NCBI GenBank assembly: GCA_012934845.2 | Contig: WNNJ02000547.1 | Coordinates: forward strand, 1-64,000 | Direction of reading: 5' to 3' | Length of the DNA stretch: 64,000 nt | Source: Pomphorhynchus laevis | Lineage: Eukaryota; Acanthocephala; Palaeacanthocephala; Echinorhynchida; Pomphorhynchidae | Shown here: positions 43,190-54,505 of the stretch, piece after piece | Layout: the number at the start of each line of letters is the position of its first letter | Position numbering within the stretch: the first letter of the stretch is position 1 | Made by a program: the position numbers and the translations under genes | The notes under the pieces: generated by a model | Told to the model about the DNA's origin: nothing | What the model saw: only the letters and a program-made list of their open reading frames with translations | The model's database searches: none

Positions 43190-45600
43190 CTAATAATATG
43201 ATGCTGGAGAACAATAGTTAAGAACACTTGAACAGAGAGTAGTGAATAAAAGTTTAAATGACTCAATTTCTAATTTACTAAAACATCTGGAAATCATACC
43301 GGAAATTCGAGTTGCTCTAGCACTTATTTGCTCCGTATTTGTCTTAGTGCCTAGATCATCCGAAACGACGACGCTCAAGTCTCTATATTGACAAACCATA
43401 TGAATTGGTTGTAAGTTAATTGAGTAGCTGGTTGTCGAAAACTCATTCCCCATGTGCATGTATGCACAATTTGTCACATTAATACTTAAACAGTTCTCAG
43501 CTGACCAATACGTCAATGTATCGAGATCAGACTGTAACATTTGTCGGTCAAGGTCATTAACAACACAGCGATAGACCTTAAGATCATCGGCGTACAACAA
43601 CGTTTTTGACAGCAGTAATAACGGGAGTTCGTTAATATATATATTAAATAAAATTGGTCCTAAAATCGATCCTTGTGGTACACCACTACATATAGAAGTC
43701 CAATCTGACAAAGTCCCACTTACTCTTACTGCTGCAGTTCTATCTAATAAATACGCACGAATCCAATTAACAATTACAGAATCAAAGTGAAGTCCTATAA
43801 GTTTGCCAATAAGTATATTATGATTGATTGTATCGAAAGCACGCGAGAAGTCCACTAATACCACGTCGGTGTCGACACCGGCATCAAAAGCACTGGACCA
43901 ATCATCTCTAGCAATTAGAAGATTTGAACATGTTGATCTACTTGAACGGAATCCATGTTGGGCAGGATGTAAAAGGTTATTTATCGAAACATGGCGGTTG
44001 ATGTGAAACAAAATTAAACGCTCTAGTACCTTACAGCAAATACATGTCAAACTAACTGGTCTAAAATTGCTGGCGCATGACCTATCACCTTTTTTATATA
44101 CAGGGCAAACTATCGATTTTAGCCAGTCGAGGGGAATCTTTGATTTGCATAAGGAAAATATGAATATTCGATGTAGTGGACCGCAAATGCGGGATGCTAA
44201 TTCTCTAAGTAGGATGGATGGCAATCCGTCAGGGCCAGCAGAATGATACCGTTTTAATCGTCGAAGTTGCTCATATACATTACCGATAGAAATATGTGAC
44301 GTCAAGTTAGATGAATTATTATGATGACAGGTGCCGTGTACAGTAACTGTTCATCTATTCTAGGAAAGAATGTCTCTACAAATGTATTAGCGACCATATA
44401 ATCGTCGACAACTACTTTATTTTTCACACTTAACAGAAAACATTTGCATCTAGATCGATTTTTGGATGCACAATATTTGAAAAATAAACTTGGCTCATAC
44501 TTGATATTATGAACGAGTGATTTCTCAAAGTAGACTTTCTTTGATCTTTTAAGTGCCGTAAATCTGTTCCTTGCGTTTCGATATAATTGATATTTTACTT
44601 TAGATTGACGATATCGGCGATAAAGGATCTTACACTCCTTAAGAAGATTTCCTAACTCTACGTCAAACCAAGGCTTATTGTATTTACGGGAGCGTGAAGC
44701 ACGTAAAGGCGCATATTTGTCTAGAAGAGAAGCAAGAGTATCTCGAAAATCCTCCATGCACATTCCAATCCGACCACAAATGGGTCAAGCCAAACAACGC
44801 GATCAAGGTGCCTACCGATTGCGCTATAATCGGCCTTGAAAACGTTAAGCTCTATGTGACAAGTGTTTATGGAAGACAGAACGAACGGAAAGCGAATTAA
44901 CATACTGCAATGGTCACTATTCCCTATAGCTTATATGTAGTCAATATTTATCAGTAGATCATGGTTAGACAAACATAAATCTAATAGACTTCTAGAAGAG
45001 CCTCTGAAACGATTGTCTTGATTTACGTACTGAAAGTAATTCAGCTTGTTCAATAAATAGAGTAGTTCAGAAGATTTCCAATCACAGCCGCTCAAACGGG
45101 AATAAGTAGACCAGTCTATACGTGGCATATTAAAGTACCCAAGTAAGATTAAGTTTTCATAAGAGACAAACCGTTCTAAATCTTTCCGGGGGCGTTTGGT
45201 GGATGCCATAGAACTTATGTACACAAGTCTAATGACAACAGAGGAATCAGGGCTTTCGAAACGACACCATAGGGATTGGTAACTAATCTCCTCATTATCG
45301 TGATATAGGACACTGGATGTAATACTATCTCGCGCGTATATGACTACACCGCCACCTCTGACATTAATTAACACGATCACAACGGTATGAGCTGTAACCG
45401 GGAATTGCAATTTCTGAGTCATCAATGTTAGAATTCAACCAGGATTCACTGAATGCCAGGATACTAGCATTACTCTCTTCAGCAAGTAGCCAAACCTCTA
45501 CCATTTTTGGGAGGATATTTTGAACATTAGAATATAACACATTTATAAATTTTTCACAATAAATATCTGGTATATTGGTTACATATGGACTTTTGTTATT
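43190..45600 (-). pseudogene. LINE K ORF2: APE endonuclease and RT
   Basis: The start near 45600-45440 has LYSNVQNILPKM and AFSESWLNS. The endonuclease body (45425-44931) has GGGVVIYARDS, LILLGYFNMPRIDW (LGYFN for LGDFN) and SLLDLCLSN. The linker (44763-44302) has KPWFDVELGNLL. RT (44305-43190) has SAGPDGLPSILL, NFRPVSLTCICCKVLERL, QHGFRSSRSTCSNLL, LVDFSRAFDTINH, SGVPQGSILGPILF and YADDLKVY. Pieces lie in three frames, and the C-terminus is lost to the E5 junction. Confidence 0.8.
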
Positions 45601-45640
45601 CCTTTGATAGGTGCGACGCAGCTCGAGAGGTCGAATGCAT
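43191..45640 (-). mobile_element. LINE K (CR1/Jockey-like), 3' part missing
   Basis: APE endonuclease, inter-domain and RT in order on the minus strand. The RT C-terminus is cut at about 43191 (..LNYCSPASYY), where the 5' end of E5 begins. The 5' limit near 45640 is followed by two hairpins. Confidence 0.8.
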
Positions 45641-45643
45641 GTG

Positions 45644-45724
45644 AAATTTTGTCGTGTGAGGGTATCATCGTTACCTCACACGACAAAATTTGCAACAATT
45701 TGTAATATCGTTATAAATTGTTGC
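45644..45724. repeat. Two adjacent perfect hairpins
   Basis: The first is an 18-bp stem (45644-45661 with 45674-45691, containing TTGTCGTGTGAGG) with a 12-nt loop. The second follows without a gap: a 10-bp stem GCAACAATTT/AAATTGTTGC (45692-45701 with 45715-45724). Both loops contain an ATCGTTA-like core. They lie between the 5' end of LINE K and the left direct repeat of PLE-2. Confidence 0.85.
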
Positions 45725-45740
45725 AATTCATACAATTTCA

Positions 45741-45802
45741 TTATTTAATGTATTATATTTTATATTATATGGTATGCATTAATGCTCATGCAACAATATG
45801 TT
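45741..45802 (+). repeat. 62-bp direct repeat flanking PLE-2, left copy
   Basis: TTATTTAATGTATTATATTT.. through ATATGTT, matched by 47556-47617 with only about four differences. The distance between copies is 1815 bp and PLE-2 lies between. It is either a long target-site duplication or a PLE terminal repeat. Confidence 0.8.
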
Positions 45803-47555
45803 TATTGTAAATTTAAATATGTCATCTTTACGATATAAATTAATAATAGTTTTAATTAATGTTAATTTAATGTTCATATCTAAATAATTTAAATCCGAAT
45901 GAGACATTCTGGGGGAATAATTATTTTTGTATCTAAATGCCATTCCCAGAAAAAAGAAATTGAATATTTCTTCGATATTTCGTTCGCTAACCGCGGACAT
46001 TTTCAAGAAGTATCTGAAACAATAAAACACAAGTAAACTTACAATGTATGAAAAACAAAATCATTTTGGACATTCAAATTTGGTTAGAGGAACTTGATAG
46101 CGACAGCCTCCATAACTAATCGGCGTTTTAAGTTAGGCTCGGAAATCAAAACTGACACATTGTCAAAGTCTATGTCATGCCCAGTTTGATGAGCATAGTC
46201 TGCTAATGCCGACTGCGCTGATGTTGTGAGTGCCTTATTGTGTTCTTTTTTAGTTTTTATCTTCTTAATCTAGTTTTTAGAGTACGTCCAGTTTGTCCAA
46301 TGTATATGCTTATACAATCCCTAGACCCAACCTTGTACACTACACCCATCTTATCAAAATAAGTTCTTCTTGGTTTGGTGACTAGTGCATCAAGATGATA
46401 TGTACATCGGGTACCATAAAACATTTTTAATGGTAATCCTGACTGGAAAACGAATCTCTTTATTTTATTAAGAATATCCTCACTAAAACTACCCATTGCG
46501 GGAATATAAAACCAGTGTTTCCATTTTTGAGGACCAATTAAGTCGGATTGCACGGAAGTGTGAAAGCGCTTATTTGTTTTCTTAATTCTTTTATGTAAGA
46601 TATCTATTGGGTAGACTAGAGATGTAAATATAATGAAGACTTTGCTTAATTAGGCGTTTAGATAAACTTCTTTGTTACAAATTCGATACGCTCTTAAACA
46701 GAAGTCACTAAACACACCTTGTTTTGTTGATGCTTAATGACTGCGGTCCCAAGGAATATACAAGCTAGTTTCTGTGGCTTTTCTGAATACTTTAGAGACG
46801 GAGACATCAGTGGTCAAAACTTCGCAATCTAGGAACGATAAAAACTCGTTAGAAGGCCAGGTAATTGTCACTTCTATTCGAGAATTCAATGAATTGAAAT
46901 TTCTAACGAAATCATCTGCTTTATCACGACTTTCCGGCCAAATAACAAATATATCATCGATGTAACGATAAAATACGATAGGTTGTATATTACAACGGCT
47001 TATAGCTTCTTCCTCAAACTTTTGCATGTACAGGTTATCCAAGGCGGGGCCGATTGGTGATCCCATAACTACACCAAAAAGTTGTTTATATATAATGCTA
47101 TCAAAGGAAAAGTTCGTTGTACATGCTAACTGGAATAATCTCCTACATTTAACCAAATGTTCACTATATGTCGAAGGGGATCCTAGTCTTGATAACGCAA
47201 AGTCTACAGCATCATCTACTGACACATTCGTAAATAGTGATTTCATATCTAATTTGAAAATTACATACGTTATCCGATTTAAGTCTAGTGCTCTCAATTT
47301 GTTGACAAAATCAGTAGTACTTATCACTTTCGTAGGAATTGACATCACAATAGGTTTTAGCAAACTTGACAAAACCTTACCTACACCATAGTTAAATGCA
47401 CATTTTATTGACACAATAGGACGTAAGGGACAATCTAGCTTATGGATTTTGGGCCAACTGTACATGTAAGGGACAAGAGGATCGGATGGAAACATTTGGC
47501 GATATTCTGCACGAGTGATCAATTCTAGATTCATATCTAAATATACCTTCTTTAA
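45803..47555 (-). mobile_element. Penelope-like element PLE-2, 5'-truncated
   Basis: RT followed by GIY-YIG endonuclease on the minus strand, bounded by 62-bp direct repeats. It lacks the N-terminal region present in PLE-1 and is a different lineage by sequence. The 3' region (45803-46083) is A+T-rich; an 83-aa ORF there has no recognisable features. Confidence 0.8.
46084..47534 (-). pseudogene. PLE-2 RT and GIY-YIG endonuclease
   Basis: RT piece (47534-46734): YSWPKIHK, LRPIVS, KLDMKSLFTNVS, GVVMGSPIGPALDNLYM and YRYIDDIFVIW. The same frame continues through KQGVFSDFCLRAYRICN and two in-frame stops into 46553-46257, with MGVVYKV and YIGQTGRTLKTR (GIY-YIG start). The endonuclease end is readable in another frame down to 46084, with HNKALTTSAQSALADYAHQTGH and EAVAIKFL. 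So there are about two stops and one frameshift. Catalytic motifs of RT are intact. Confidence 0.85.
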
Positions 47556-47617
47556 TTATTTAATGTATTATATTTTTTATTATATGGTATGCATGAATGC
47601 TCATGCAAAAATATGTT
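47556..47617 (+). repeat. 62-bp direct repeat flanking PLE-2, right copy
   Basis: Right partner of 45741-45802. Confidence 0.8.
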
Positions 47618-48169
47618 AGTTTTATTAAGAATGAGGCTACCTGGATAAATTTGTTCACTTATTGACTAAAAAATTTTAGAGTTAAATACACATGTATCAT
47701 CAATTAATCGAAACATATATTTCATATCTTAATATAATTTAGATTTATTTTTTAATTTATATAATTTCTTTTAATTTTAAAAAATTTAAAAAAAATTATT
47801 TTAAATTTTTTTAATTATTTTCTTTAAATATTTTATTTAAAGCTTATTTTATTTATAATAAGCTTTAAAAAATGGAAAATTACTTTCCCTTTTTTCACGA
47901 AAAAAAGTTTGCGATAAAATAACACATTTTGTGAAACTAAACTTTTAGTTTTTAACGTCGAAATTCTGCAACCGTCGTGAATCGAATACGTGCCCGAACA
48001 ACATAAATAAAATACAGCGATCATAATTCCGTGGTTTAAGCAGAACAGTACAATAAAGGATATGCACATTTAAAAACTTTCTCGATACTCAACTACTTAC
48101 AAGCTTAAACACACAATAAAATAACATACAATCAAAACTACGTAGACGTTTCATAAGCTTAAAATCTAC
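47618..48169. other. Very A+T-rich spacer
   Basis: Runs of A and T with no recognisable feature. The 78-aa ORF at 47833-48069 is compositionally random. Confidence 0.5.
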
Positions 48170-48175
48170 AACACA

Positions 48176-51096
48176 TTGCCGTCGGAAACCCCTTGGCGAA
48201 TGGAAGGGGTAAAGCTTGGTATTTGCCCGCATTGTAACGGGCCAATCGCACTTACAAAATTCGGAAATGTACGTTTTCACAAGAGTTTTAGGGTTCGGTG
48301 CTCAGACACTAGCTGCGCTTCGATTGCTGATTACACACCCAATATTTCCTCCCATGTCAAACTTACAGCCGAACGTCAAACCTACAAAGGATCTGAAATG
48401 GCTTCGACCAACGACGTTTCCCACGATTCGACCGCATATGAAATGCTTCACCGTATTTGGGCATCACCTACGCTGACAGTAAGACGAATCCCTTGAAGTT
48501 TACGAAATAAAGCAGCTCGCATTTTTATCAATCTTATTGAGGAGGCACTAGAACATAAATCGCCATATAGCTGGAATAGTATTTTGGGGTTCGCAAAAGT
48601 GTGCCTATCAGCTCATTAAGGTGATCACCGAAATGTACGAAAACATGTAGAGAATGCACTAAAGTCAGCCGGAAACAGGCAGTTTGACACTTCCTTTCTC
48701 ACGCATGTTTGTGCTCAACAAACGACCCGACATAAAGACGACAAATCAAAGACAATGACAATCGAACTTGTACGACAGGGAAACTAAGGCAAAGCAATGA
48801 AACGAATATCTTCGTCACGGCTGGCGCCGTTCACAGAACAGACACACCGTAAGCTCACAGATTCGCACCCACCCGGTAAAGGTATTATAACATAAATCCC
48901 AACGGCAGAACACGGTATTGTCATCGAATCGGGTACCGTTCCTGATTCAATTTTATCATTCCCCTCTGCATCGTCACCAGGTTGTTTGGGTTTAAGAGCC
49001 GAACACCTACAAGACATGATCATAGCGGATCAGTCTGGAAAGCTTATAAGCCGCCTGACACATCTGATAAATTATATGGCATCCTGAGACCTTCCTGTAG
49101 ATATATCTCGATATTTTGCGGGTGCAGATCTTATCGCTCTAGAAAAACCAAATAAAGAAATACGCCCAATAGCGGCAGGAGAATTGTTACGGAGGGTGTG
49201 TGCAATGCGTATTTGCACGAAGATGCGCGATAAGTTCACTCAAATATTTCAACCACAACAGGCTGGTGTTGCAGTGGCAAATGACGCGGATTTAATAATT
49301 CACCAGGTTCGACGATTGCACGAACAGATGCACACCTCGGAAAATTGGGTATGGACGAAAGTGGATGTTTCGAACGCTTTTAATACAGTTGACAGGCAAT
49401 GCTTTATTGATGCAGTCGACATTAAAGCACCTTCTATCGGACCGTGGATCAAATGGTGCTACTCGCAACCATCAAAATTACGATTTGGAGCAGCAAAAAG
49501 CCTTACATAGTCAGCAGGAGTACAACAAGGGGACCCTCTGGGCTCATTCTTTTTCGCACTAGCAATCCAACCGATTATTCAGAAAGTCGACTCGATCATA
49601 GGTATCGGTTTTAACAAGTGGTATTTAGACGATGGAATAATTGGAGGTGAACCCAAGGCAGTTGCTATCACATTAAACATGATTGCAAATGAGCTGGAAA
49701 AATCGGACTATCAATGAATTGGCAAAAAACCGAATTAATAGGCCATACAGAAGCAATTATCTCAACGCAGACAGGATGGACTCACTCTCCACATACCAAG
49801 ACTGACGGCTATTTCACTCTTTTGGGATGCCAAATTGGTTCGCAAGAGTTTGTAGAAGCATATCTCATAAATAGTTGCTTACCAAACCTAGTAAATGACA
49901 CATAGCTTGTTGCGTCGCTTCCGGAAGCTCATGTGGCTTACCTGCTATTGCGCCACTGTGCTTCCGCTCAACGAATAGCATTCCTAATAAGGAATGTAGA
50001 TCCAGTAAGCACCGAACTTTTCTGTAAGCAGTTTGATAATGCTGTGATACGGGCGATGGGAATCATCGCTTCAATACAACTGTCATCGAGAACACGATCT
50101 CAAGTTGAACTCCCACTAAAAATGGGCGGTCTGGGCCTTAGGAGTACAAACAAACACAGTGGCAGCCTTTGCAGCAAGCGTCAGCACGGTGGCCGCGTTT
50201 GTGAACCAGGATCCAAATACATTTCCGGGCTTTGTAAACGCGAATGAAATACTTGCGCTACACGGAGCAGAAGTGGAACAACAGGCTTCATCCACAAGAA
50301 ACATCAAATATCGTTCAAAATCGACTCAGAGAAGCGGAAAAATCTATTAGACACTGGAGATGATCGGACAAGGGCCAGACTAATAGCGGTATCACAGCCA
50401 CATGCGAACGCATGGTTACAATGCGCCCCAAATCGAAGTCTCGGCCTAGCTCTTATCGACTAAGAATTTACAATTCTTATAAGAATGTGGTTAGGCCTGC
50501 AAATTGCTCCAAGTGACTACCGTTGTAGTCGATGTTTTCGAAACGCAGATGCTGAGAGCGTCCATGCACTAACTTGCAACTACGGTGGTTTTCCAGGAAT
50601 GCGTCATGATGGAATTCGTGACGTCGTTCTCCAGGCGGCACAATCAGCAGGAATGCACGTGGGTTGCCAGGTTCGCAACCTTGTCCAAAATCTACAAGAA
50701 CGGCCAGCCAATATTTTGATCTACGGAGATCCTTCAGATGCTATAGATTTCGCGGTAACACATCCACTACAGAAATCCTTTCTTCGTCAGTCAGCCTATG
50801 TGCCTAGTTACACAGCTGCGCAGTACGCATCATCGGTCAAAGATAGGAAGTACCGTGCTAAAATGATTGAGGCGGGATATAACTTCATACCTGCAGTCTT
50901 GGAGTGTTACGGCGGCTGGAATATGGAAGGGGAGAAAATCATCAGACGAATCGCCCGATCCTTAGCAATTCGATCATCTCTACCATACAGCATCACATCT
51001 GCACGGCTATTTCAACGAATATCAATATCACTCATGAGAGGAAATTCAAAAGCTATATTATCTAGCATTGATCTGTTAAACCGACCGTATTTCTAG
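48176..51096 (+). pseudogene. LINE L zinc finger, RT and RLE nuclease
   Basis: The N-terminus has CPHCNGPIALTKFGNVRFH, a C2H2-like finger. Then GCLGLRAEHLQDMI, KEIRPIAAGELLRRV, QQAGVAVANDADLI, VDVSNAFNTVDR, GVQQGDPLGSFFF and the active site WYLDDG. After a decayed stretch (49700-50480) comes YRCSRCFRNADAESVHALTC with RHDGIRD (knuckle), then the RLE region with IDFAVTHPL and KDRKYRAKM. The RT is interrupted by a stop near 49509 and several others. The nuclease part is one open frame, ending at the TAG at 51094-51096. Confidence 0.75.
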
Positions 51097-52023
51097 ATTG
51101 CAAATCCCATAACGGAGAATCCCACACGAAGAATTAACCCCTTCCAGGCACTTGATCTGGCTGGTGAGGAGTCTGGCGCTGCAGTCGAGACAGAAAATGT
51201 CAGAAAGGTGTGTGCGAAGGCGCAATCTGATGTCCCCGATTGTGAAATGTCACAAGAACATGCATCTGACAGTGAATCAATTATTAACAAATGTGCGGAA
51301 ACGGCGAGAGAGGAAACTTCTCTGTATAAGTCCGATGCAGAAAAAAACTTATTCGTACAATACGACTCTCGTGATAACTCTAGAACGGACATGCGGAAGC
51401 TGCGCCGCACAGCAGCTGACGGGATTTCTGCTGCATTTCATAACCAGCTCAATGATTACGGGATTGTGATCCGCGAGGTCCCCAGCGATGGTAACTTCCT
51501 ATTTCACGCCCTCTCTTACCAGATAACGGGTAATTTCGATAATCACTCAGAGTATCGTGCGAATGTTTGCGACTACCTGGAGGCCAACACGACGATGTTT
51601 GGGCATTTATTCGAAAACTTTGACAAATCGATCGCGCAGCTTCGCAAACCGCGTGTGTTTGCCGGAAATGAGGCACTGGTGGCCTTTGCTCGCCTCAAAC
51701 GCGTTTCCATTGTCATTCACCAGGAATGAATTATGCCTTGGATTATTAACAGCAGCACGATAAGCGAAGATTGCAGCCAAGATCCTTTACATGCCCTTCA
51801 TATAACAGAGTGCATAGCTCCTTTGTTAGACGACAAGAGCGCTAGCGAAAACAGCTTTGAAGCGAATCGGCAAATCGAAGTTGAGGCGACGGAGCTTCAC
51901 ATTTCATATCACCGCAACGAGCACTACCATTGCCTGCGAAGGATGGACAGCGACTGCGACGGACCAGCTTCAGTCAACCTTAGCGAATTCGGCCGCCGAG
52001 GGACACGACGTTGCCCACAATAG
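51097..52023 (+). pseudogene. OTUD3-like OTU protease domain of LINE L
   Basis: The frame is the same as the RLE ORF, entered after a single TAG (51094-51096) with no other stop until a TGA at 51727-51729, after which it continues to 52021. OTU motifs: IREVPSDGNFLFHALSYQI (catalytic box; active enzymes have DGNC, here Phe replaces Cys), FAGNEALVAFARLKRVSIVI and LHISYHRNEHYHCLRR with the catalytic His. The wording is close to vertebrate OTUD3 (REVPGDGNCLFRAL, FAGNDAIVAFAR, LHIAYRYGEHYDSVRR, from memory). OTU enzymes cleave ubiquitin. This copy is inactive because of the Cys loss and the stop. Confidence 0.8.
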
Positions 52024-52060
52024 GAGGAAAAACATTGAGTGAATTTATTTAGTGACGTTG

Positions 52061-52492
52061 TTTATTCTTGGTATTTTTTAATACAATATTTAAAGCTTAT
52101 TTTCTTTTAATTTCTTTTAATTTCTTTGAATTCTTTTAAAACGGTGAGCCTTGACACCACCGAAATATTGGAAACAGATTAAAAAATATTTTATAGTCGT
52201 AGATTCATTTTAGTTTTTAAACGAGCTTAAAATAAATTGATATTGACTTCTAAAATATGACTTTGTAACTTGACAAAGTCTATTGAATTATTTTAAAATG
52301 AAACCCTTTTTATCCACATTTCGAACATAAAGATTATTCATCGGCACTATATTGTTGATGGGAAGAATGCTTATTAATTAATATAAGATATTGTGAAGGT
52401 TTAAAGATGACGACCCTGGAGCAAGTGAATAAGAGATCACATTTGATGAATGTCGACACATGATGACACATAACGTTTAATTAAAGCATACC
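52061..52492. other. A+T-rich spacer
   Basis: No gene or repeat recognised between LINE L and LINE A3. Confidence 0.5.
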
Positions 52493-53005
52493 CTTAAAAA
52501 AGGTTTATTTTAGCGTGACAAATGCGTGCCAGCGCACGCTTACATGACCACAACAAAACAAAAATGTAAATCATGTGTCGAGAAGGTGTGAACAGAGGAG
52601 GTGTTTGAATGTAATAAAAGAAGGAGCGCGGCGGACGTCGAGAGGGAGTTGATTCCAAGCGAGTGAGGCGGCGACAAGGAATAATTGGAGACAGTTGTTT
52701 GAGTAACTGGGAACGTGGAGTAGGAGGGTATGACCGGAACCCAGCGATAGCGAGGTGGGGCGAGTGTCGTCTAAGAAAGGAAGGTATATGAACGATGGGG
52801 AGCAGACAGCGATGAGACGAAAAGTTACGAGAACAAGGCGGAGTTTGATGCAAATGTGGATGGTGGGCCAGGAGAGTTGGGCAAGATATGTGGATATGTG
52901 GTCGAAGCGACGGAGACGAAAGAGCACTCGAACGGCGTTGTTGATTATGCGTTGTAGGGGTAGGATGATAGATTTCGGAGAATTGGCGCAAGGCTAAGGC
53001 AGTAC
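52493..53005 (-). mobile_element. LINE A3, short 3' fragment
   Basis: The last 120 codons of family-A ORF2 plus the 3' UTR, with a perfect terminal hairpin GCGTGC/GCACGC at 52524-52539. Two overlapping partial frames (52571-52927 and 52494-52991) show a frameshift. It is truncated at about 53005. Confidence 0.85.
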
Positions 53006-53044
53006 CCTTATTGAGAAGTGCTAGTAGATAAGGATACTAACATC

Positions 53045-53066
53045 GCAATACCATCCGTGGTATTGC
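53045..53066. repeat. Perfect 9-bp-stem hairpin
   Basis: GCAATACCA / TGGTATTGC with loop TCCG, in the gap between LINE A3 and LINE B2. No function assigned. Confidence 0.7.
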
Positions 53067-53079
53067 TAAAAATTTTGAT

Positions 53080-53118
53080 TTCTTAAAAAAAATTTGGTTT
53101 CTTATAAACATACAATTA
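53080..53118 (+). mobile_element. Short 5'-end sequence of family E fused to LINE B2
   Basis: TTTGGTTTCTTATAAACATACAAT matches the E5 and E2 5' terminus in the sense direction. It stops where the B2 5' UTR starts (TTATTCATGTCAGTTCCGC). Confidence 0.65.
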
Positions 53119-53177
53119 TTCATGTCAGTTCCGCTCGCTACGCTCGCGGATTGAGCTCAATCTATCGATAAAAGGTC

Positions 53178-54505
53178 ATGCCTAAAAAAGCGCGATCTCA
53201 GATCCCTGTTCCTGATCAACAATCTTCCACATCTGAATGCAATGATGGTTATACCAGCTTTGAAGTTGGATGCGATTCCAAAGATTGCGATGTATGGACA
53301 CTTGTTCGTGTTAAAATATCCGACCACTCGGTGTATAAACGTAAACATTTCACTTGCGGTTTTTGTACATCAGTACGACTACTACAGTTATCCTGCTCAT
53401 CTACTCCTGTATCACACACTACCACTCAGACCAATGCTGTTTTAGATGTTTCCCTCGCATCAACACCTGACTTCGCATCATATAATCCCATTATTGAACC
53501 TACTCTCTCACACACTCCTCGTTCAACTACGTACCAAACTTCCATTAATCTTTATCATTCTAACAATGCTAACGGCAAAGCTTTTCATCTCGTACCTCCT
53601 CTTTCCTATTCCTCCCCCAATCTAAATAAATCTCAAACTTCTTTATTCTCCTCACGAACTCCTTACTCGACCCCCCCCCTGTATCACCTCTCAATAATTT
53701 ACACCCTTCCATCAAAATCATTTCCAGTAACATTTCCGATCAACTGATTCAAAACTCCATTCCTGTCATTCATGCCCCAACCTATTTTAATTCTCCTTAC
53801 TCTACCTCCCACGTAACACTTCCAAATAATTTACATCCTTCATTTAAAATCATATCCAGTCACATCTCTGATCAACCGATTCAACACCCCGCTCCTGTCA
53901 CACTTGTTCCAACCAATATTAATTCTTTATCAAGCACCCCTGTCATTTCCACTTCTATCTGCTCATCTACCTCGACTCCTACCAGCTCTGTCCGTCCACC
54001 ACTTCCACGAAATCGTTTTCCTTCGCGCGATCGCTGTATAATCATATCAAACTTAAAGCTTTCCGAATCTGCTTCTCCACAATCTCGCCTCGATGATGAT
54101 GTATCTGCTTTCAGGTCTATCCTAGCAACCATTCTTCCTGATGATAACCCATCACTCTTCAATAATATCGCTCCTGTATCCTTTATTCGTTTAAACAAAT
54201 CCACTAAATCAAATCATCTCAGTCCTCCACTCTTAAAAATCGTTTTCCGACATAGTTCACATGCCTCTTCGGTACTCTCCCAACGTTTTAAACTTCTTAC
54301 CACTTCATCTACTTGCCGTATCTTTCCTGACCGCTTCCCTTCTGATATTGCCCAGCTCAATTTAGCTCGCATTGAAAAACATCGACGTGAAACAAACGGC
54401 GAGTCATCCTTATCTATACGTAAAATCAACGGAAATTTTCACGTTCTTCACACAAGGCCAAAAATTCGATGGCGTCCCATCTCTCCCCCTTGTCTTCTTC
54501 GCTAG
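53178..54505 (+). pseudogene. LINE B2 ORF1 protein, homopolymer frameshift
   Basis: Same protein as B1 ORF1: PHD-like Cys pairs, NNLHPS.KI.S repeats (two copies) and an RRM-like C-terminus. A run of nine C (53671-53679) shifts the frame where seven would keep it, giving a 569-nt first ORF. Subtracting two bases gives a 442-codon frame, identical in length to B1 after correction. Confidence 0.8.

Larger units (their letters stand above)
40960..43190 (-). mobile_element. Mosaic RLE/APE LINE E5 without a reverse transcriptase
   Basis: The 5' end (43189 downward) begins GACCTAAAAAAATTTTGG, as in E2. Then come a repeat-rich 5' UTR, a 366-aa ORF1-type protein, and a second ORF that joins an APE-endonuclease N-terminus to an RLE C-terminus. 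The 3' UTR has the E-family hairpin (40973-40993). No RT is present anywhere between. It interrupts LINE K at about 43190. It is either an internally deleted dual-nuclease LINE or a recombinant of two LINE types. Confidence 0.75.
48170..52060 (+). mobile_element. RLE-type LINE L with C-terminal OTU domain, decayed
   Basis: A single element read left to right: N-terminal zinc finger, RT, CCHC knuckle, RLE nuclease, then an OTU ubiquitin-protease-like domain. It is related to family E in overall plan but only distantly in sequence. The 3' end is near 52060. It carries several stops and frameshifts. Confidence 0.75.

Noticed and set aside
45779-46030. 83-aa ORF as a possible host exon
   Set aside because: Lies in the PLE-2 3' region between direct repeats and its end is made of repeat sequence.
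51097-52023. OTU region as an ordinary host OTUD3 gene
   Set aside because: It is in the same frame as the upstream RLE ORF with no promoter or start between, and lacks the catalytic Cys; a host pseudogene is not fully excluded.
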